From contig ML679956.1 of the NCBI GenBank assembly GCA_007922225.1, forward strand, positions 16,155,049 to 16,219,048: 64,000 nt of DNA, written 5' to 3'. Each line of letters starts with the position of its first letter. Position 1 is the first letter of the stretch. Positions 8,843-20,926 of the stretch are shown here, piece after piece. The notes below the pieces were generated by a model. The model searched no databases. It was not told where the DNA came from and worked only from the letters and a program-made list of their open reading frames with translations. The stretch comes from Emydura subglobosa (lineage: Eukaryota; Chordata; Testudines; Chelidae). Both the position numbers and the translations under genes were made by a program.

Positions 8843-11393
8843 GTACGCACACAAATTTGTATCAATTTCATTTGAAAAATCAAATTCAACAACAATGAAG
8901 AGACAAAACAATTCATTGAAATCACCAGGTCTGAAATGTCCTTCACAGCAGGGAGAAATCCACAGGGGAATTGTAAATAGGTCTAGAAAATAGAATTAGT
9001 TTCCCCCAGGAAATTTAAAAAGAAACTGGGTGAGGTTATAATGAAGATTCAAAAAGTAATTCAATAAGTTCTCAGTGGGAACCATGCCACACACTTCATA
9101 CACCTGGGACAAATCCTCCCACATCTGGTTAAAAACAGCAAAAAGAGCAAGGAAGTCCATGGGATTTGACTCATGGAGTTTCCTCATAACCATTATGGGG
9201 AATGGGGAATGCACCACATACATACGTTCTGTCCACACACCTACTCACAGAAACATTCCAAAATGAGCAGAAAATTCATGAATCCACATATGCCCTGAGA
9301 GCCACATGAAGATCAGGACAACTATGGAAGGCAGAGCTTCCACACTGCTTCCCAGCCTCTGTATCAATATAGAGGTTTCTCTTAGCAGAAGGGGAACATG
9401 AATAAAACAAAGTCACCTTTATTTCATATTTCATTACCCAATCTCTACCGGGTTGAGGGGCAAAATGCCAAAGATAATGACTGTACCCTCTCACTCCCGA
9501 GAGTTAGGGTCACTTGTTCCAACTAAGGGAATCAAGGGAAATAGACAACACCACGAGGCCAACATTTTCCCCTTTTCCTCCCACCCATAGACAGCCTTGC
9601 TACAGGTTTTATTTTCTTGTGAAAATAAAGGTGGTGACTGAGTTCTCAAACTTCTGGCTTAGGACTCAGGCCATTGAGGAACTTCTCAGGCCCTTGGAAC
9701 GGCTTCCAAGATCTCAATAATTTACCCATACCACAGTCCCAGACATTGCACCTTCAAAGAGACGTTCAGCATAATTGAATCTTGGCAGTTGGTGAATCCT
9801 CTTTCTTCTCCCTATTCACTTCAACCAGCGGGTAGATTATTTCCCCCAATTTGAAAAAAATGTCAATTTTTCAAATGGTAGATGAAACCCAAAGGTGAAT
9901 CTGACAGGAAAATTGCATGCATTTCAGTCTCCCATTGTAGGGAGGGATGCTGGGAAAACAGTCATAAAATGAAATGAATGTAAGGAGTACATCCAAGAGT
10001 ACAGAATAGAGAGGAATGTGCAAGAATTTGCATAGATCCTGATGGTTGGTGAAAGTTTCATATTTAACAAAAATTCTAAAAATAACTTATGATTTGCATA
10101 GAAACTACTTTATAGCAACAACATTTCTGTTTTCCATGTAATTCATGGGCATGCTGTGATGACAAAAGGTAAACAGAGCAATGGGTGATTCATACAGAAG
10201 TGGGACAACTGCAGCCAGTGTTGCAAATAGCTCTCACTATTGCAATGACGAAGGCTTGAATTAAAAAGAACAACCTTGAGTCAAGCAAAGAGTTGTAAAA
10301 AACATATATGGATATAGATATGGCTATATGCAGATATGTATATAACCTGCCCTCACATATTCACACATATTCCCTTAGTGCCTATAACTGGCCCAGTCCT
10401 TCAGGCCTTACCCAAGCAAAACTTATACCAACTTGATATTGTACCTGAGTTGAGGATAGGGGCCAATAACACAGTACCCTGGAATCAAAATGTCTTAAAG
10501 TAAGTCCCCAATAGTTAGACAATCTAAGCTTTGAACCATTAGCCCTCACGGTTGTGTAGAAAAAGCTTGAAAATGTCACCTAAGTGAACCCTAAAGAATG
10601 AAAACCCACAAGGCTAGTAAAGAGAACCCAAGGTTTAATTCTAAATCTCCATGATTTTTAAGCTGTTCTCATGCTGTTTGAATGTTTAGGTTGGCAACAA
10701 TGCAGATACAAAGACCCCAATCCTACAAACCCTTAGGCACACATTTAACATTACACGCAAATAGTTTCACAGCAATCAATGGGACTATTTGTGTGAACAA
10801 AGATAAGCATGTATATTTGTTTGCAAGAGCAAACCAAAGTGACTGATATCTCCAGGAAAAAAAAAATCAGCGGGAAATACTTGTTTTGCAGACTCAGGCT
10901 GGATATCTACTTTTATTTATGTTCATTTACACACATTAAAAGCACATATCCATCAGCTCTTGGGGATATAACAATTATTCAAACTGCAGTCCATCCAAAA
11001 AACAAGTCAGCAACAGATCTCACTCCACACACACAAAAATACTGTCTGTCAAAAAAAGAACAGAACATCTAATTCTATCCCAAAGGCCTCAAGCTCCCAC
11101 ACCTCTCGGGTCTTACCAAAAGCCCAAGCCATGAATAGACTTGGCACAAGATCCTAAAGGCCAGCAAATTCTGGCCATTTAGGCCTGGAGTGGCAGTGGT
11201 GAAAAGACCAGGGGGAGAGGGGAAAATTCCAAAGATGAAGGACCTCTAGAGAGAAAAGCCTGATAGGAGTCTCTCTCACTCTTTTAAACTGAGCAGGACC
11301 GAGCAAAAGTCTCACTTACAGATGGGTAATGGGTATGAGAGTGACTCATATGATGCAAAAAACTTTAATTCTGCAGTAAATTAGTGGTTTGAT
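8843..11393. other. Unassigned, mostly AT-rich DNA
   Basis: No gene or clear transposon structure was recognised. The stretch 9000-9500 is less AT-rich and may be an old unclassified repeat, but no domain or terminal repeat was found. A palindromic short repeat at 10714-10800 is listed separately. Confidence 0.5.
10714..10800. repeat. Short palindromic repeat with TCAATGGGA core
   Basis: CCAATCCTACAAACCCTTAG opens a unit whose arms (GCAAATAGTTTCACAG versus CTATTTGTGTGAAC) are partly complementary across ATCAATGGGAC. It belongs to the TCAATGG-core group of short inverted-repeat elements seen elsewhere in this window (for example 13672, 16478 and 50717). Confidence 0.45.
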
Positions 11394-11540
11394 GTGTAGC
11401 TACATGCCACGATGCAAAGCAGGCTACTTTCCCCTGCCAGAGCCTTTCACTGATGCATGATGCACTGCAGCCTGCTTTTCACCGTGGGGTGTAGCTACAC
11501 ATACCCTACACACTGCCACCAGCGTAGACAAGGCCTAGGA
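11394..11540. mobile_element. Small inverted-repeat element (MITE candidate)
   Basis: Arms of about 29 bp pair well: GTAGCTACATGCCACGATGC at 11397-11416, continuing to AGGC, against GCCTGCTTTTCACCGTGG and GTGTAGCTACA ending about 11499. A TAGACAAGGCC motif follows at 11526-11536, like the right terminus of other local MITEs. The outer left end is unclear. Confidence 0.45.
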
Positions 11541-13009
11541 GCGCACACAAACTAGGTACACAATACCACATCTGGTTTTAGGCACATAACAGGAGAGTTT
11601 CAAAGGCACGACGAAGTGGGTGTTAGGTATCCAATTCCCTTCAAAGGCATACAGGAGAACTGAACACTTAACCCTTTCTCTTTGGGCCTTTGAAAATCTC
11701 ACCCTAGTCCTTTGAAGAATATTCTATAATTGCTTCCCTCTGAAGGGAGCATTTTGTATAAATAGAAATAGTTTACATACCACTAAGGTATGTCGTAAAA
11801 TAACTGGCTTAATAATGCAAGTCTATTGAAATAGGTTTTAATTTAATTTTTCTGAGATGAAGTAGGTTTCACATATTGTTTCTGGAAAATGTTTTGCAGC
11901 AAAAGAAACACTGTGCTGTATAGATCATAAGAGAGTAAAAGGAAACATTAATGCTGCACAACTCTTAGCAGGGAGGTCTCATCAGTCACCTAGTAATTCC
12001 TGTGTATGTTTACAGTGAGCTCATGCCGAAGGGGAAAAAAATGAACCACATTCCAGTTAAGCTTGTTCACACAATTAACAGTTTTAAATGATTGTTTGTT
12101 TGCTTTAGTTTCATTATAACATGAAACACATAATTTGTATTATTGTTTTGCTCATACTCTTTATTGCTGGTCTTTCTATATCATGTTCCAATGCACAAAA
12201 TTAGATCACTCAGACTTTAGATGATCACAATGATTCCTTCTGGTCTTAGTCTGACTCCTGCACATCACATGCTACAGAATCTCAGCCACCCACTTCTGCA
12301 ACAGATCCATAATCTCTGGCTGATAATCCTCAAATCATGATTTACAGACTTCAAGTTATAGAGCAATCTAGTTTAAACCAGCAAGTGACCTGTGCCCTGT
12401 GCTGCAGAGGAAGGGCACCAAGCAGAGAGAAAAAAGGGTTATTTACACCACAGGCCTAAAATCACCAAAACGAACAAAGATGCTAAAGAACCTTGAGCCA
12501 GAAAGCCTGTGCTCCAGGCTCTTACAGTCTGCTTCCATTGCCAGTTTTAGACTGTGGTCCAAATCCTCAAAAGAAATTAGTGGGTCAAGTCCCAGCTACA
12601 TTAGAGATTATATTTCCATATACAAACTGCCAACACAGCTGCACTCCTCTGGGACAATGCAGGTCACAAAGCTCAGAATGACATGAGAGCCAGGAACAAA
12701 GCATACTCGGTTGAGGAAATCCAACTGTGGGAACAAACTTCCAGAGGAAATTAGAAAACTGAGAGACTGACAACCTGTAGAAAGGTTTTGTGGCATTTTC
12801 TATTTGATACATTTTCCCATCATAATCAGCATCCTCCATTCCCTTCTTCTCCATTCTTAAAAAAAAAAAAAAAAGGCCTATTCCCATGCAGTGCTTTCTA
12901 TAACTCCAAAAGGGAGGCAAGCCAGAGAGTCCACAAAGTCCAATAGGAGCTTGATTTTTGCCAATCTATTTTATGCGGCAGATGGGCAGGAATACAAATA
13001 TGGATAGAT
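11541..13009. other. Unassigned DNA
   Basis: AT-rich, with an A run at 12859-12874. An open frame at 12399-12686 (95 codons) has no recognisable domain and no support as an exon. The 12030-12140 part is very AT-rich with several TAAT-like words. Confidence 0.5.
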
Positions 13010-13092
13010 AAGAGCATAATGACCATAGTAGGTTAGACCCAGTAGGCCATCTAGTTCTGGCAGTGGCCAATGCCAACCATACTGTGTGGAGA
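13010..13092 (-). mobile_element. CR1/L3-like LINE 3'-end fragment
   Basis: TAAGAGCATAATGACCATAG, then GGCCATCTAGTTCTGGCAGTGGCCAATGCC, parallels the longer copy at 49565-49650 (GGTCCATCTAGCCCAGTATC, then CAGTGGCCAATGCC). The orientation matches that copy, so the element's 3' end points to lower coordinates. It is a severely truncated insertion. Confidence 0.55.
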
Positions 13093-16000
13093 AGAAGTTA
13101 AATAAGGCCAGGAATCTGGATGCAGCTGACCTGAGTTAGGAAATGTATAGGTCAGGTTCAAATTCTATTCCTACAATTTGCTTTTAAAAGCACCAGAACA
13201 TGCATTTTAAAAATACCTCTGTGTATATAAATCTGTAACACTGTGGTGGCACCAGCCGTAATGGTATCCCAAGGAAATATGTACATCGATCTTAAATAAA
13301 TATGATTGCTCGTTCTGTGTCCTTTTGAACTATCATATAAATGTCCATTTAAGCAAAGTAAACATTATGTTCTCTGGAGTAAATCCATGCAAACCCATCT
13401 GCTGAGCCATTATGGAGATACCATATTCAATCTATACAATTCAATCTATACAAAGACACTCTCTAAAACTGTACTTTAGACACTACTATACTTAATGGTG
13501 GATTCACCATGTCAACTCTGACTGTGGGTGAAACGCAGAAGTAAATGGGAGTTTTGCCACTGATTTCAATAGAACCAAGATTTTACCTAATTAGGTTATT
13601 CAGATGCTTTTATATATAAATGAACTTTGAAAACTATTTTAAAAATTATTAGGTGTACTGACAGGACTGGCCTAAGTCTGCTTCCACTGAAGTCAATGGA
13701 AGTTTGGCCAATGCTGAGTACCTTTGAAATCACACCCTCTTTGTACAGTGAAAAATAGTTCCTCCCATCATTTTAAGTGAAAACAAAATGGCTTAGGATT
13801 CTTGCCTTAGCGATAATCACACATAGGATATAAAGGAGAAGGGATATAAAGAACTCTGGATATTTATACTGAACTATCTACAATTTCATCAGTGTTCCTT
13901 CACCAAGAAACCATGGTGTCTCACAGTAGGTGAAAAAGTCAGTCCATGAAGCTCCATCTAGAATATAGTGCTTGTTCTGTATACTATGCTTATAAGCTTC
14001 AGTCTCAACCACAAGAACATCCCTTGCTGCTAGCCATACTTGATTACTAGCCATATCAATCAGTTCTAGAATACTGTAAACTTTTAACTCTCCTAAGACA
14101 AAACATCAAAATCATTACCCTGCTCTATAATCTGACAATTCTATCCTAATCATTTTCTTTGCAAATTGTTACACCAGTTTACACCAGCTGAGGACTTAGC
14201 CCCAGAAGATAGCTGTCTTGAAATTACTTTTATCCATAGAGGCTCTGTTACTAGATTTTCTAAAAACATTAATATCTAGCCCTTGCTATTTAGTATCATA
14301 GGGCCAGATCAATAGGAGTTTGACTAGGCCATAATCTCTAAATGATACCAAATATTCCCTTAATGGCTCTCTATTTAACCAAATCACTGGATGGTTGGTA
14401 ACACCCATTGTGTCCTATGGAACTTAACTTGGAATGTTTATTCAAATCTGTTCTAACATTCCTTGAGCATTTTAAGAAAAGGAAATATCTTAGATGTCCT
14501 TCACAGAAATAAGGGGGAGGGGGGAAATTTATAAGGTAATATACGAGCTTCTCTCTATATATATAATAGCTGTCATATTTAACATGTTAAAAACTTTGCT
14601 CTATGTTTTAACCTTTAAAAATATGTTTACTATCAGACATCCATGGAACAAAGGTGGTTGAATTTTTCAAAATGAGATTTCAATGCAAATTTTCATCAAC
14701 ATTTCAAATGTTGATGACATTTTCAATTTTCAGCCAGCTGTACATGGAAGTGAAACTAAAACTGAGCTTGTGAGTTAATCCCAAGACACAGTACCACAAG
14801 TGTTATTTCTATTATCAAAATACATTTTAGTTACTATTTTAAAAACATCTTATTAAAAACTAATATTCCAGAGGGTACCTTTGCATGCAGTCTTCTAGAG
14901 ATTACTCTGGTTTAATTGCTTAGTAGAGGGAGGTTTGGAATGCTGACAACTGCCAGTTAAAATTTTACCATGTATTGCTAACAGTTAACTTGCTACTACG
15001 CCCAAAAGTCTTACAATCTGTGTGGAAACCATAGTTTTAGGACTTTCTATTTATATGGCTAATATATACTTCTGATTTTTTTTTCTGTGTTATAGCTTAC
15101 TTTACTTTTCAATACAGTGCAGATTCCACAGGGACACAAAAATGCTGGCATACGGTTGGTTGGAGAAACAGGTGTATGTGGAAAAGTGCACTCATTTGGC
15201 ATTCACACTGGGTGTGTCAAATGAGCGTAATTTATATGCTGAGAAGGTAGAAGGATAATGTATCAGGAAAAGCAAACAAGAGTAGGGTATAAGAAAAAGC
15301 AAGCCCTTGCTATGATTAATCTTAGACCCTTCTTAGTTTCTTTTCCCCAACCCGCTACTGTTTCTGGACCTTCTGAATTGAACTTGCATATTATTTTTCA
15401 CACTCAGTTGAAAATCTGTGCCAGTTACATCACTTTTGCATGTACACCCATTTTTCAGCTCAAAGTATACTCCAGGCTTGATTTATCTCCTGGGTAGGCT
15501 TGCTTCTGACAGTGTAACCCATGGTGCAAGGCTCCTGCCAACAAAACATCCTGTGACACTTGCTTTGCAGTCCCTGACAAAGGAGGTGGTTCAGGGAAAA
15601 AGGAGGAGCAGTGATCATTGTGGCAATGCAGCTAGGAATTTCTGGAGTGCCAAAATGGCCCCTTTGGGCTTTTGGTAGCCAAATACAAATTAGAATAGCC
15701 CCAGAGCTGCTTTAAATTGTGCCAGCCCCAGAATTACGAAGCCACAAAGATGGTTTAAAGTTGCCTTTGTCTCTCCACCTTTCCTAGGACCTTATGCCTC
15801 GTGTAGGATTCAGTCTTAAGACATTTCTACATTTAAAATCTCTAACCCTGGATGAACATTGATTACTTATGAAGGACACCACTGCTTACAATATAGTAAT
15901 CAAGCACTTTATAAAATACTATCCATTGAAAACTCTGAGAATTATCCAGGGACTATAAAACCATTTTGAGACTACAGATGGCCATGAACTATTCCCTCTT

Positions 16001-16302
16001 CTACTACTGAAAAAAATTCAAATCCATTGCAAGAAATATAATGAACATATAAATAATTTGAAGCTAATTAACTCCACCTGTTTATTTCCTTCAGTGTTTG
16101 AAGGTGGCACCCCAGGTGATAATTACTGAAAAGTACAAACTAACCTTTTGATACAAGGCTGGGAAATTGCTTTAGAAGATTAAGAAAATTAAATAGGCAT
16201 GCATCAATTTAAAAAAAAGTCTTACAAAGTGTGCATCCTCAAGAGAAACAACTGGTTTCAAGATATAGTGATTTTGTTTTACTTTCATATCCATACATTG
16301 GT
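13093..16302. other. Unassigned AT-rich DNA
   Basis: Apart from the short palindromic repeat near 13.7 kb I see no gene or transposon ends. The stretch 15480-15790 is less AT-rich (GACAAAGGAGGTGGTTCAGG and similar) and may be a decayed repeat, but it is unclassified. Confidence 0.45.
13672..13745. repeat. Short palindromic repeat (TCAATGGAA core)
   Basis: CTTCCACTGAAGTCAATGGA followed by AGTTTGGCC is the same core seen at 42347, 48402 and 50738. The arms are decayed. Confidence 0.45.
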
Positions 16303-16380
16303 GAAACCCCAACTCAATGGAGGTCAATGGGACTTTTAACATTGATTTCACTGAGGCCAGGATTTCACCTACTGCGTTTC
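16303..16380. repeat. Short TCAATGG-core repeat
   Basis: GAAACCCCAACTCAATGGAG, GTCAATGGGACTTTTAACAT and TGATTTCACTGAGGCCAGG form a partly palindromic unit of the same kind as 13510-13570 and 18824-18890. Confidence 0.4.
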
Positions 16381-16477
16381 TTAAACATAATTTATGAAAA
16401 TCGCCTTTTAAATGTATGGGGGTAATCACTTAAATCAACAATCTTTCCAATGATATGTATTAATTGGATGAGTGCCC

Positions 16478-16553
16478 AAAGGCCTGATCCAATCTCCATT
16501 GAAGTTAATAGAAAGACTCCCAGTGATTTCAATAGGGTTTGGATCAAGACCTA
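16478..16553. repeat. Short palindromic repeat, GGCCTGATCC...GGATCAAGACC
   Basis: The left end GGCCTGATCCAATC pairs with the right end GTTTGGATCAAGACC. Inside, CCATTGAAGTTAATAGAAAG and AGTGATTTCAATAGGG are complementary. This is a compact inverted-repeat element of about 75 bp. Confidence 0.55.
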
Positions 16554-17577
16554 GGAGAAGAACTTGCAATTATAGGAGAACCTTTATTCAAAAACATCTG
16601 GCAGGGTTTACCTGTCCTGCCATGAATGAATTAGAGCAGCACCAATAATATTCCCAGGAATGACTACTTGATTTTGGTGTTTTGATTTAATATTCTTGTG
16701 TAAGTATTGCTTAGGTTTTTAAAAATAAAAAAACACAAAAAACAAACAACTATCAAGGAATTGGTGAGAGAGAGAGAAGGACACATCCAAAGCAGATCTA
16801 ACCCACCTTCAAAATGTATGCAGCAACAAATAGAATTAAATATCTTTGTTTTGAAACAAAATGTGCAACATGGATACTGGCCATTCATTCTGCGTACACA
16901 GAAGAGCTGAACTAAGCTCTGAAATTGTAAAATCAATGAGCTAAGATATATTCAATAAAAATACACTGTTCACTTAAAAATTGAGATGCCTGAACATTTA
17001 AAAAAGGGCCTATATTAACTGTTGTGAATATAGAAAATAGAATTCCTTTCATATTATATACAGGCACAAACACCCAGTATATGCTACATAGTACCTCTTT
17101 GCTGATCAAATCCATTTAAAATTACATTTTTCTATGTTAATAGCACACTAGCATAATCATTTTCTGATGACTTATGTGAAAATTACTGGCATATCAGGAT
17201 TTCAGGATCAGTCCTAAAATGCTAAATTCTCCAAAGCGATGCTACACTATACATTTAATTCACATTAAGAAGAATCACAAATACACCAGCCTATATGCTT
17301 GACTGTATATTGTTAAATATGTTTCAATTATAAAGTACTGTAACAGATACTGCAATCGCATGCAGTATCTTTGAGGACCATATTTTATTAAATCTCTGAA
17401 TGGTTTATGTCCGATTGCGTTCTACTCCATGGGAAGAGTTATTACATCTCCTTCAGGAACTAAAGACACTGTGTGGTGATTAAGGCAAATCACTGAGACT
17501 ACACAACTCTACAGAGGTACCACTCCCTGGAGCGGTTTGGATATACTTGTTCAAGCTGGGTTTTCCAAGGACTAATG
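16554..17577. other. Unassigned AT-rich DNA
   Basis: Nothing recognisable. An (GA)-rich patch (GAGAGAGAGAGAAGG) occurs at 16764-16779. Confidence 0.5.
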
Positions 17578-18058
17578 GCGGGTCTACACTACCACTGAAG
17601 TTGATCTAACTTAGTCACTGAGGATACGTTTATACTGACAGTGGCAAAATCACCGCCGCCAGATCGATCTTTCAGGATCGATTGAGTGGTCAGTGAGACC
17701 CGCTCAATCGATCAGGAAGTCGACTGAGTAAATCCACCCCCTCAAGTAACGTAGCACTGTGTCGATGGGAACGCTGTTCCCGTCAGCTCAGCACAGTGTA
17801 AACAGTGTGCAGAAGGGAAGCAGAGCAGTAGTTTGCGTAACTCCCGTTGACTGCCGCCGAATCGTGCGGTAAGGGTAAACCAGCTCTCAGTGATGTGAAG
17901 ACGACACCTCTCTGAGCAACGCAAGTTACAGTGACCTAAATGCTGTCCACACTGGTGCTGTCAGAGGGAGATGCTCTCCTGTCAACATACGGGGTCTTCA
18001 CCAGACATGCTGCAGCAGTCCAGCTACACCAATATAGCGCTTCTAGCGTAGACCTGCT
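17578..18058. mobile_element. MITE (outer), ends GCGGGTCTACACTA / TAGCGTAGACCTGCTC
   Basis: The left end GGCGGGTCTACACTA is complementary to the right end TCTAGCGTAGACCTGC. The body is CpG-rich for this region and contains GGAGATGCTCTCCTGTCAAC and a CTGCAGCAGTCCAGCTACAC stretch typical of turtle MITEs as I remember them. A second MITE (17621-17884) splits it after CACTGAG. The host resumes with CTCTCAGTGATGTGAAG, so the junction may show a decayed 8-9-bp duplication. Confidence 0.6.
17621..17884. mobile_element. MITE nested in the 17578-18058 MITE
   Basis: It begins TGAGGATACGTTTATACTGA and carries GATCGATCTTTCAGGATCGA, CCCGCTCAATCGATCAGG and TAAATCCACCCCCTCAAGTA. It parallels the element at 44418-44706 (GAGGTTATGTCTAGACTGAT, CCCGCTCAGTCAACCTGG, TAATCCACCTCC). 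The right end is near GTGCGGTAAGGGTAAACC. It is GATC- and CpG-rich with self-complementary stretches and does not code. Confidence 0.6.
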
Positions 18059-18560
18059 CAAAGAAACAAAGAAAGGGTTGTTGGCAGAAAAGGATGAGAT
18101 TGAACTGACACAAGGCCTTCTTTGTGACCCAGCAAATGGATATGACCTTCTGTTGAAGAGGGGCCTCAACCCACAAGGAAAGGTTGAAAAGACTTCGGCC
18201 TACTAGGCCCCATAAGATTGATAGGTGATTCCTGATATGTTTAGTGTGTGTTTAAATCTGTTTTTATATTTTTTCTCTGAAATCCTTTTACCTTAAGAAT
18301 AAATGTGCTTGCTTAGAAAGAGCTGTGTGCTAAGTTGTAACTTTAGCAATATACTGTGCACAGCCCTCAGAGAAAGCAAAGCACAGGTACTGGTCTTTAG
18401 ACAGACTGGCTTGCTGGCGATACCACAGGATAAGGCAGAGAGCTGGGCAGACTAAAACTCTTGGTTAGAAAGGAGAGAGACATGGGTCTCATCACCTCTC
18501 CTGTGTAAGCTAGGAGTTGGAAACCTTAAATGGGTTGCCATAAGGGACCATGGAGGAGGA
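18059..18560 (+). other. LTR-like repeat candidate with AATAAA
   Basis: Contains AAGAGGGGCCTCAACCCACA, then CCTTAAGAATAAATGTGCTT (AATAAA at 18298-18303) and AGACAGACTGGCTTGCTGGC. The phrasing resembles a turtle LTR-type repeat that I recall, with a polyadenylation signal in the middle as in an LTR R region. No partner LTR, TG...CA boundary or target duplication could be fixed. Confidence 0.3.
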
Positions 18561-20926
18561 ATATAGCTGCAGTTACCAGAAACTGAGACAAGTACTATAA
18601 CATTCTTTTAAAATCCAAGATACCCTCATCATCCAACTAGCAGTAATAGTAGTAATAATACCACCATCTAGCTCTTATACAGCACACTGAAACAGGTCTT
18701 TTCCAAAACTCTAGGACACCTCTGTTGTACAAGAACTAAGTCCATTTTCTAATATTGTCATATAGATTCAGGAGATGTTCAAAATTTACATAAATAGAAT
18801 TAATCTACCACCATGTTTAATACTGGGCTCAGTCCTGCAGGTCTCACTTTGAGTTCAGTGGGAGTTTTGACACTGAGAATTTTATTTAAATTCAGATTCT
18901 GGGATTGTGCCCACTGTTTCATCCAGGAATTTATAAGACCAGAAAAAACCCTGCAACTGAGCAAAGTAATTTGTTTTGAATTTACTGTGCAGTGTGTACA
19001 CGCTCATGCAAGGAAAAAAAAAAATCAATTCAACTTTCAAGGCTAGAGATGAAGTAATTAACTAGCATTAGAGCTGAGGCACTAACCTAAACTTATTTGT
19101 GATTAGAGTAAGCAGATCAGTTGAAACTGAAAACTAAACATAGGAAGTAAAGAAGTAAACTTTTTTTTTATTTGGTTTTATTTGCCTCAAGGAACATAGG
19201 GAAACAGGATGTTTGTTTAATGTAGTTACTGGACAAGGGGCAATGCTGCAAACCCATTTATAATGTGAACTTTCTCACTTCCAGGCTAGTAACTGCAATC
19301 CACTCTTTATCTACTTCTCTTGATTGTTCCTATTTCTGCATCTGGTAGCTACAATATAATTTGTACAAAGTTACTTTTTATGGCAGAAATGCACTTTGAT
19401 ATCCAGCAAGCTAAGAGTCAAATGTTCATAACTATTGTAATGTACTTAGGTTATACTGTTAATTGATCTACTCACTACTAACTTCTTTCAGATTACTGCC
19501 ATCTTCTTTGTATCAATCACTCAGATATGACTGAACACAACAGAATCTACCTGTACTAGAAAATACCAACTGTCATATGCGGCAAATTAAGTTTAGTTGG
19601 GTATCTTAGGACTTCTAGGGTGGGAGCAGGGTAGAGAGAAAAAAGAACAGGTAGAAGAACAAATACAGGAGAATAGGGGAAATGTAATATATTTACCTCT
19701 GTTCCTTTCATAAATCTTGTTGTTCTTTCCAACGAGATCTAGGAAAGTCACAATTTTACTCCAAGACAGGGATGTTCATTACCCAAGTTGAAGCCATATG
19801 AAAAATTACTGTAGAAAAACCATTCAATTGATTTATGGGTAAATTGAGGGAAATGGAAGTGCTAGTCCAATCAGCTGCCTTCAAAATATCTTCCAATCTG
19901 GTACTCAGACTAAAAGCTTTGCTCAAAGCTGCTTCTACAATTTGAGTACCAAAACATAAGCCATTTAACCCAACATATCCCATTAATCATTTCAGCCACC
20001 TAGCAATGGAGACCATAGGAAAATGGGGAAAGGGATGAACATTTCATTCATTTAGTAATTGATCTCTATTTGGAAAAATATAATGTACCAAAACAAATAT
20101 TGTGAGCCTGTGAGATTCCTCAAACAAGATTATTCATTTTCTTTTAATATGAAATAGAAAAATGCTCTTGTAAGAAAAACTGCTGCTTTCCACAAATATC
20201 TTATTTCTTGGAGGCAGCTCTCTAGAAGCGAAACAAAGGAAAAGGATCTGTATGACCGATCTTTCCAGAAATCAGCTGTTCAGTGGTTCCATACTCTAAT
20301 CAATACACAGCATGCATGGAATTGTTGGGTTAGTATTTAAGTTCCAAGAGTTGGAAAAGACCTGATTCTATATGCATCTTCAGCAAAGTTTACCAGTAAC
20401 AGGTATGCTACTTAAGTGTTGCATAATGTCACTAGGACAGTGTAAACAGCACAGCGCTAATGCATGAAGGCTGGATGAGCCTAGACATAGTGGAGGATTC
20501 TGTTCCCTATGTGCACAGAACAAAATATAATGTTCACATTTCACAAAAGACTGCCCCCTTCCCCCGAACACAGAATTTTGAATCTGAATACTTCTCTATA
20601 GAATGTAAACAGGATTTCAAAACAAGGATAGATCAGGAAACATTCAAACAGCTCTAAAACCAGAGTATAAAATTGTTAAACAGTAAGGTGGTTGCCATTG
20701 AAAACACAATCTTTATGAAGAGTTATTACACTATGCTATTTGAAATAACAAAAAATGACCACACTAGAGGTATCTTTTCAAATGACAACCATTGTCAAGA
20801 AATTGTAATTAATAGTACTACCATTAGTTTGTGTGTAGTATCTTTAAATGACCATTTACTGCCACTTATTCCATATATTGTACAGTCTTGGACTATAGTA
20901 TTTAGTTCTATAAAAAGCATTAAACA
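18561..20926. other. Unassigned AT-rich DNA
   Basis: A short TCAGTCCTGCAGG...TTCAGTGGGAG repeat lies near 18824-18880. Otherwise there are no coding domains, RNA genes or transposon ends that I can support. Confidence 0.5.

Noticed and set aside
8714..8993. Frames rich in His-Thr or Cys-Val
   Set aside because: Translation artefacts of the GT/AC microsatellite.
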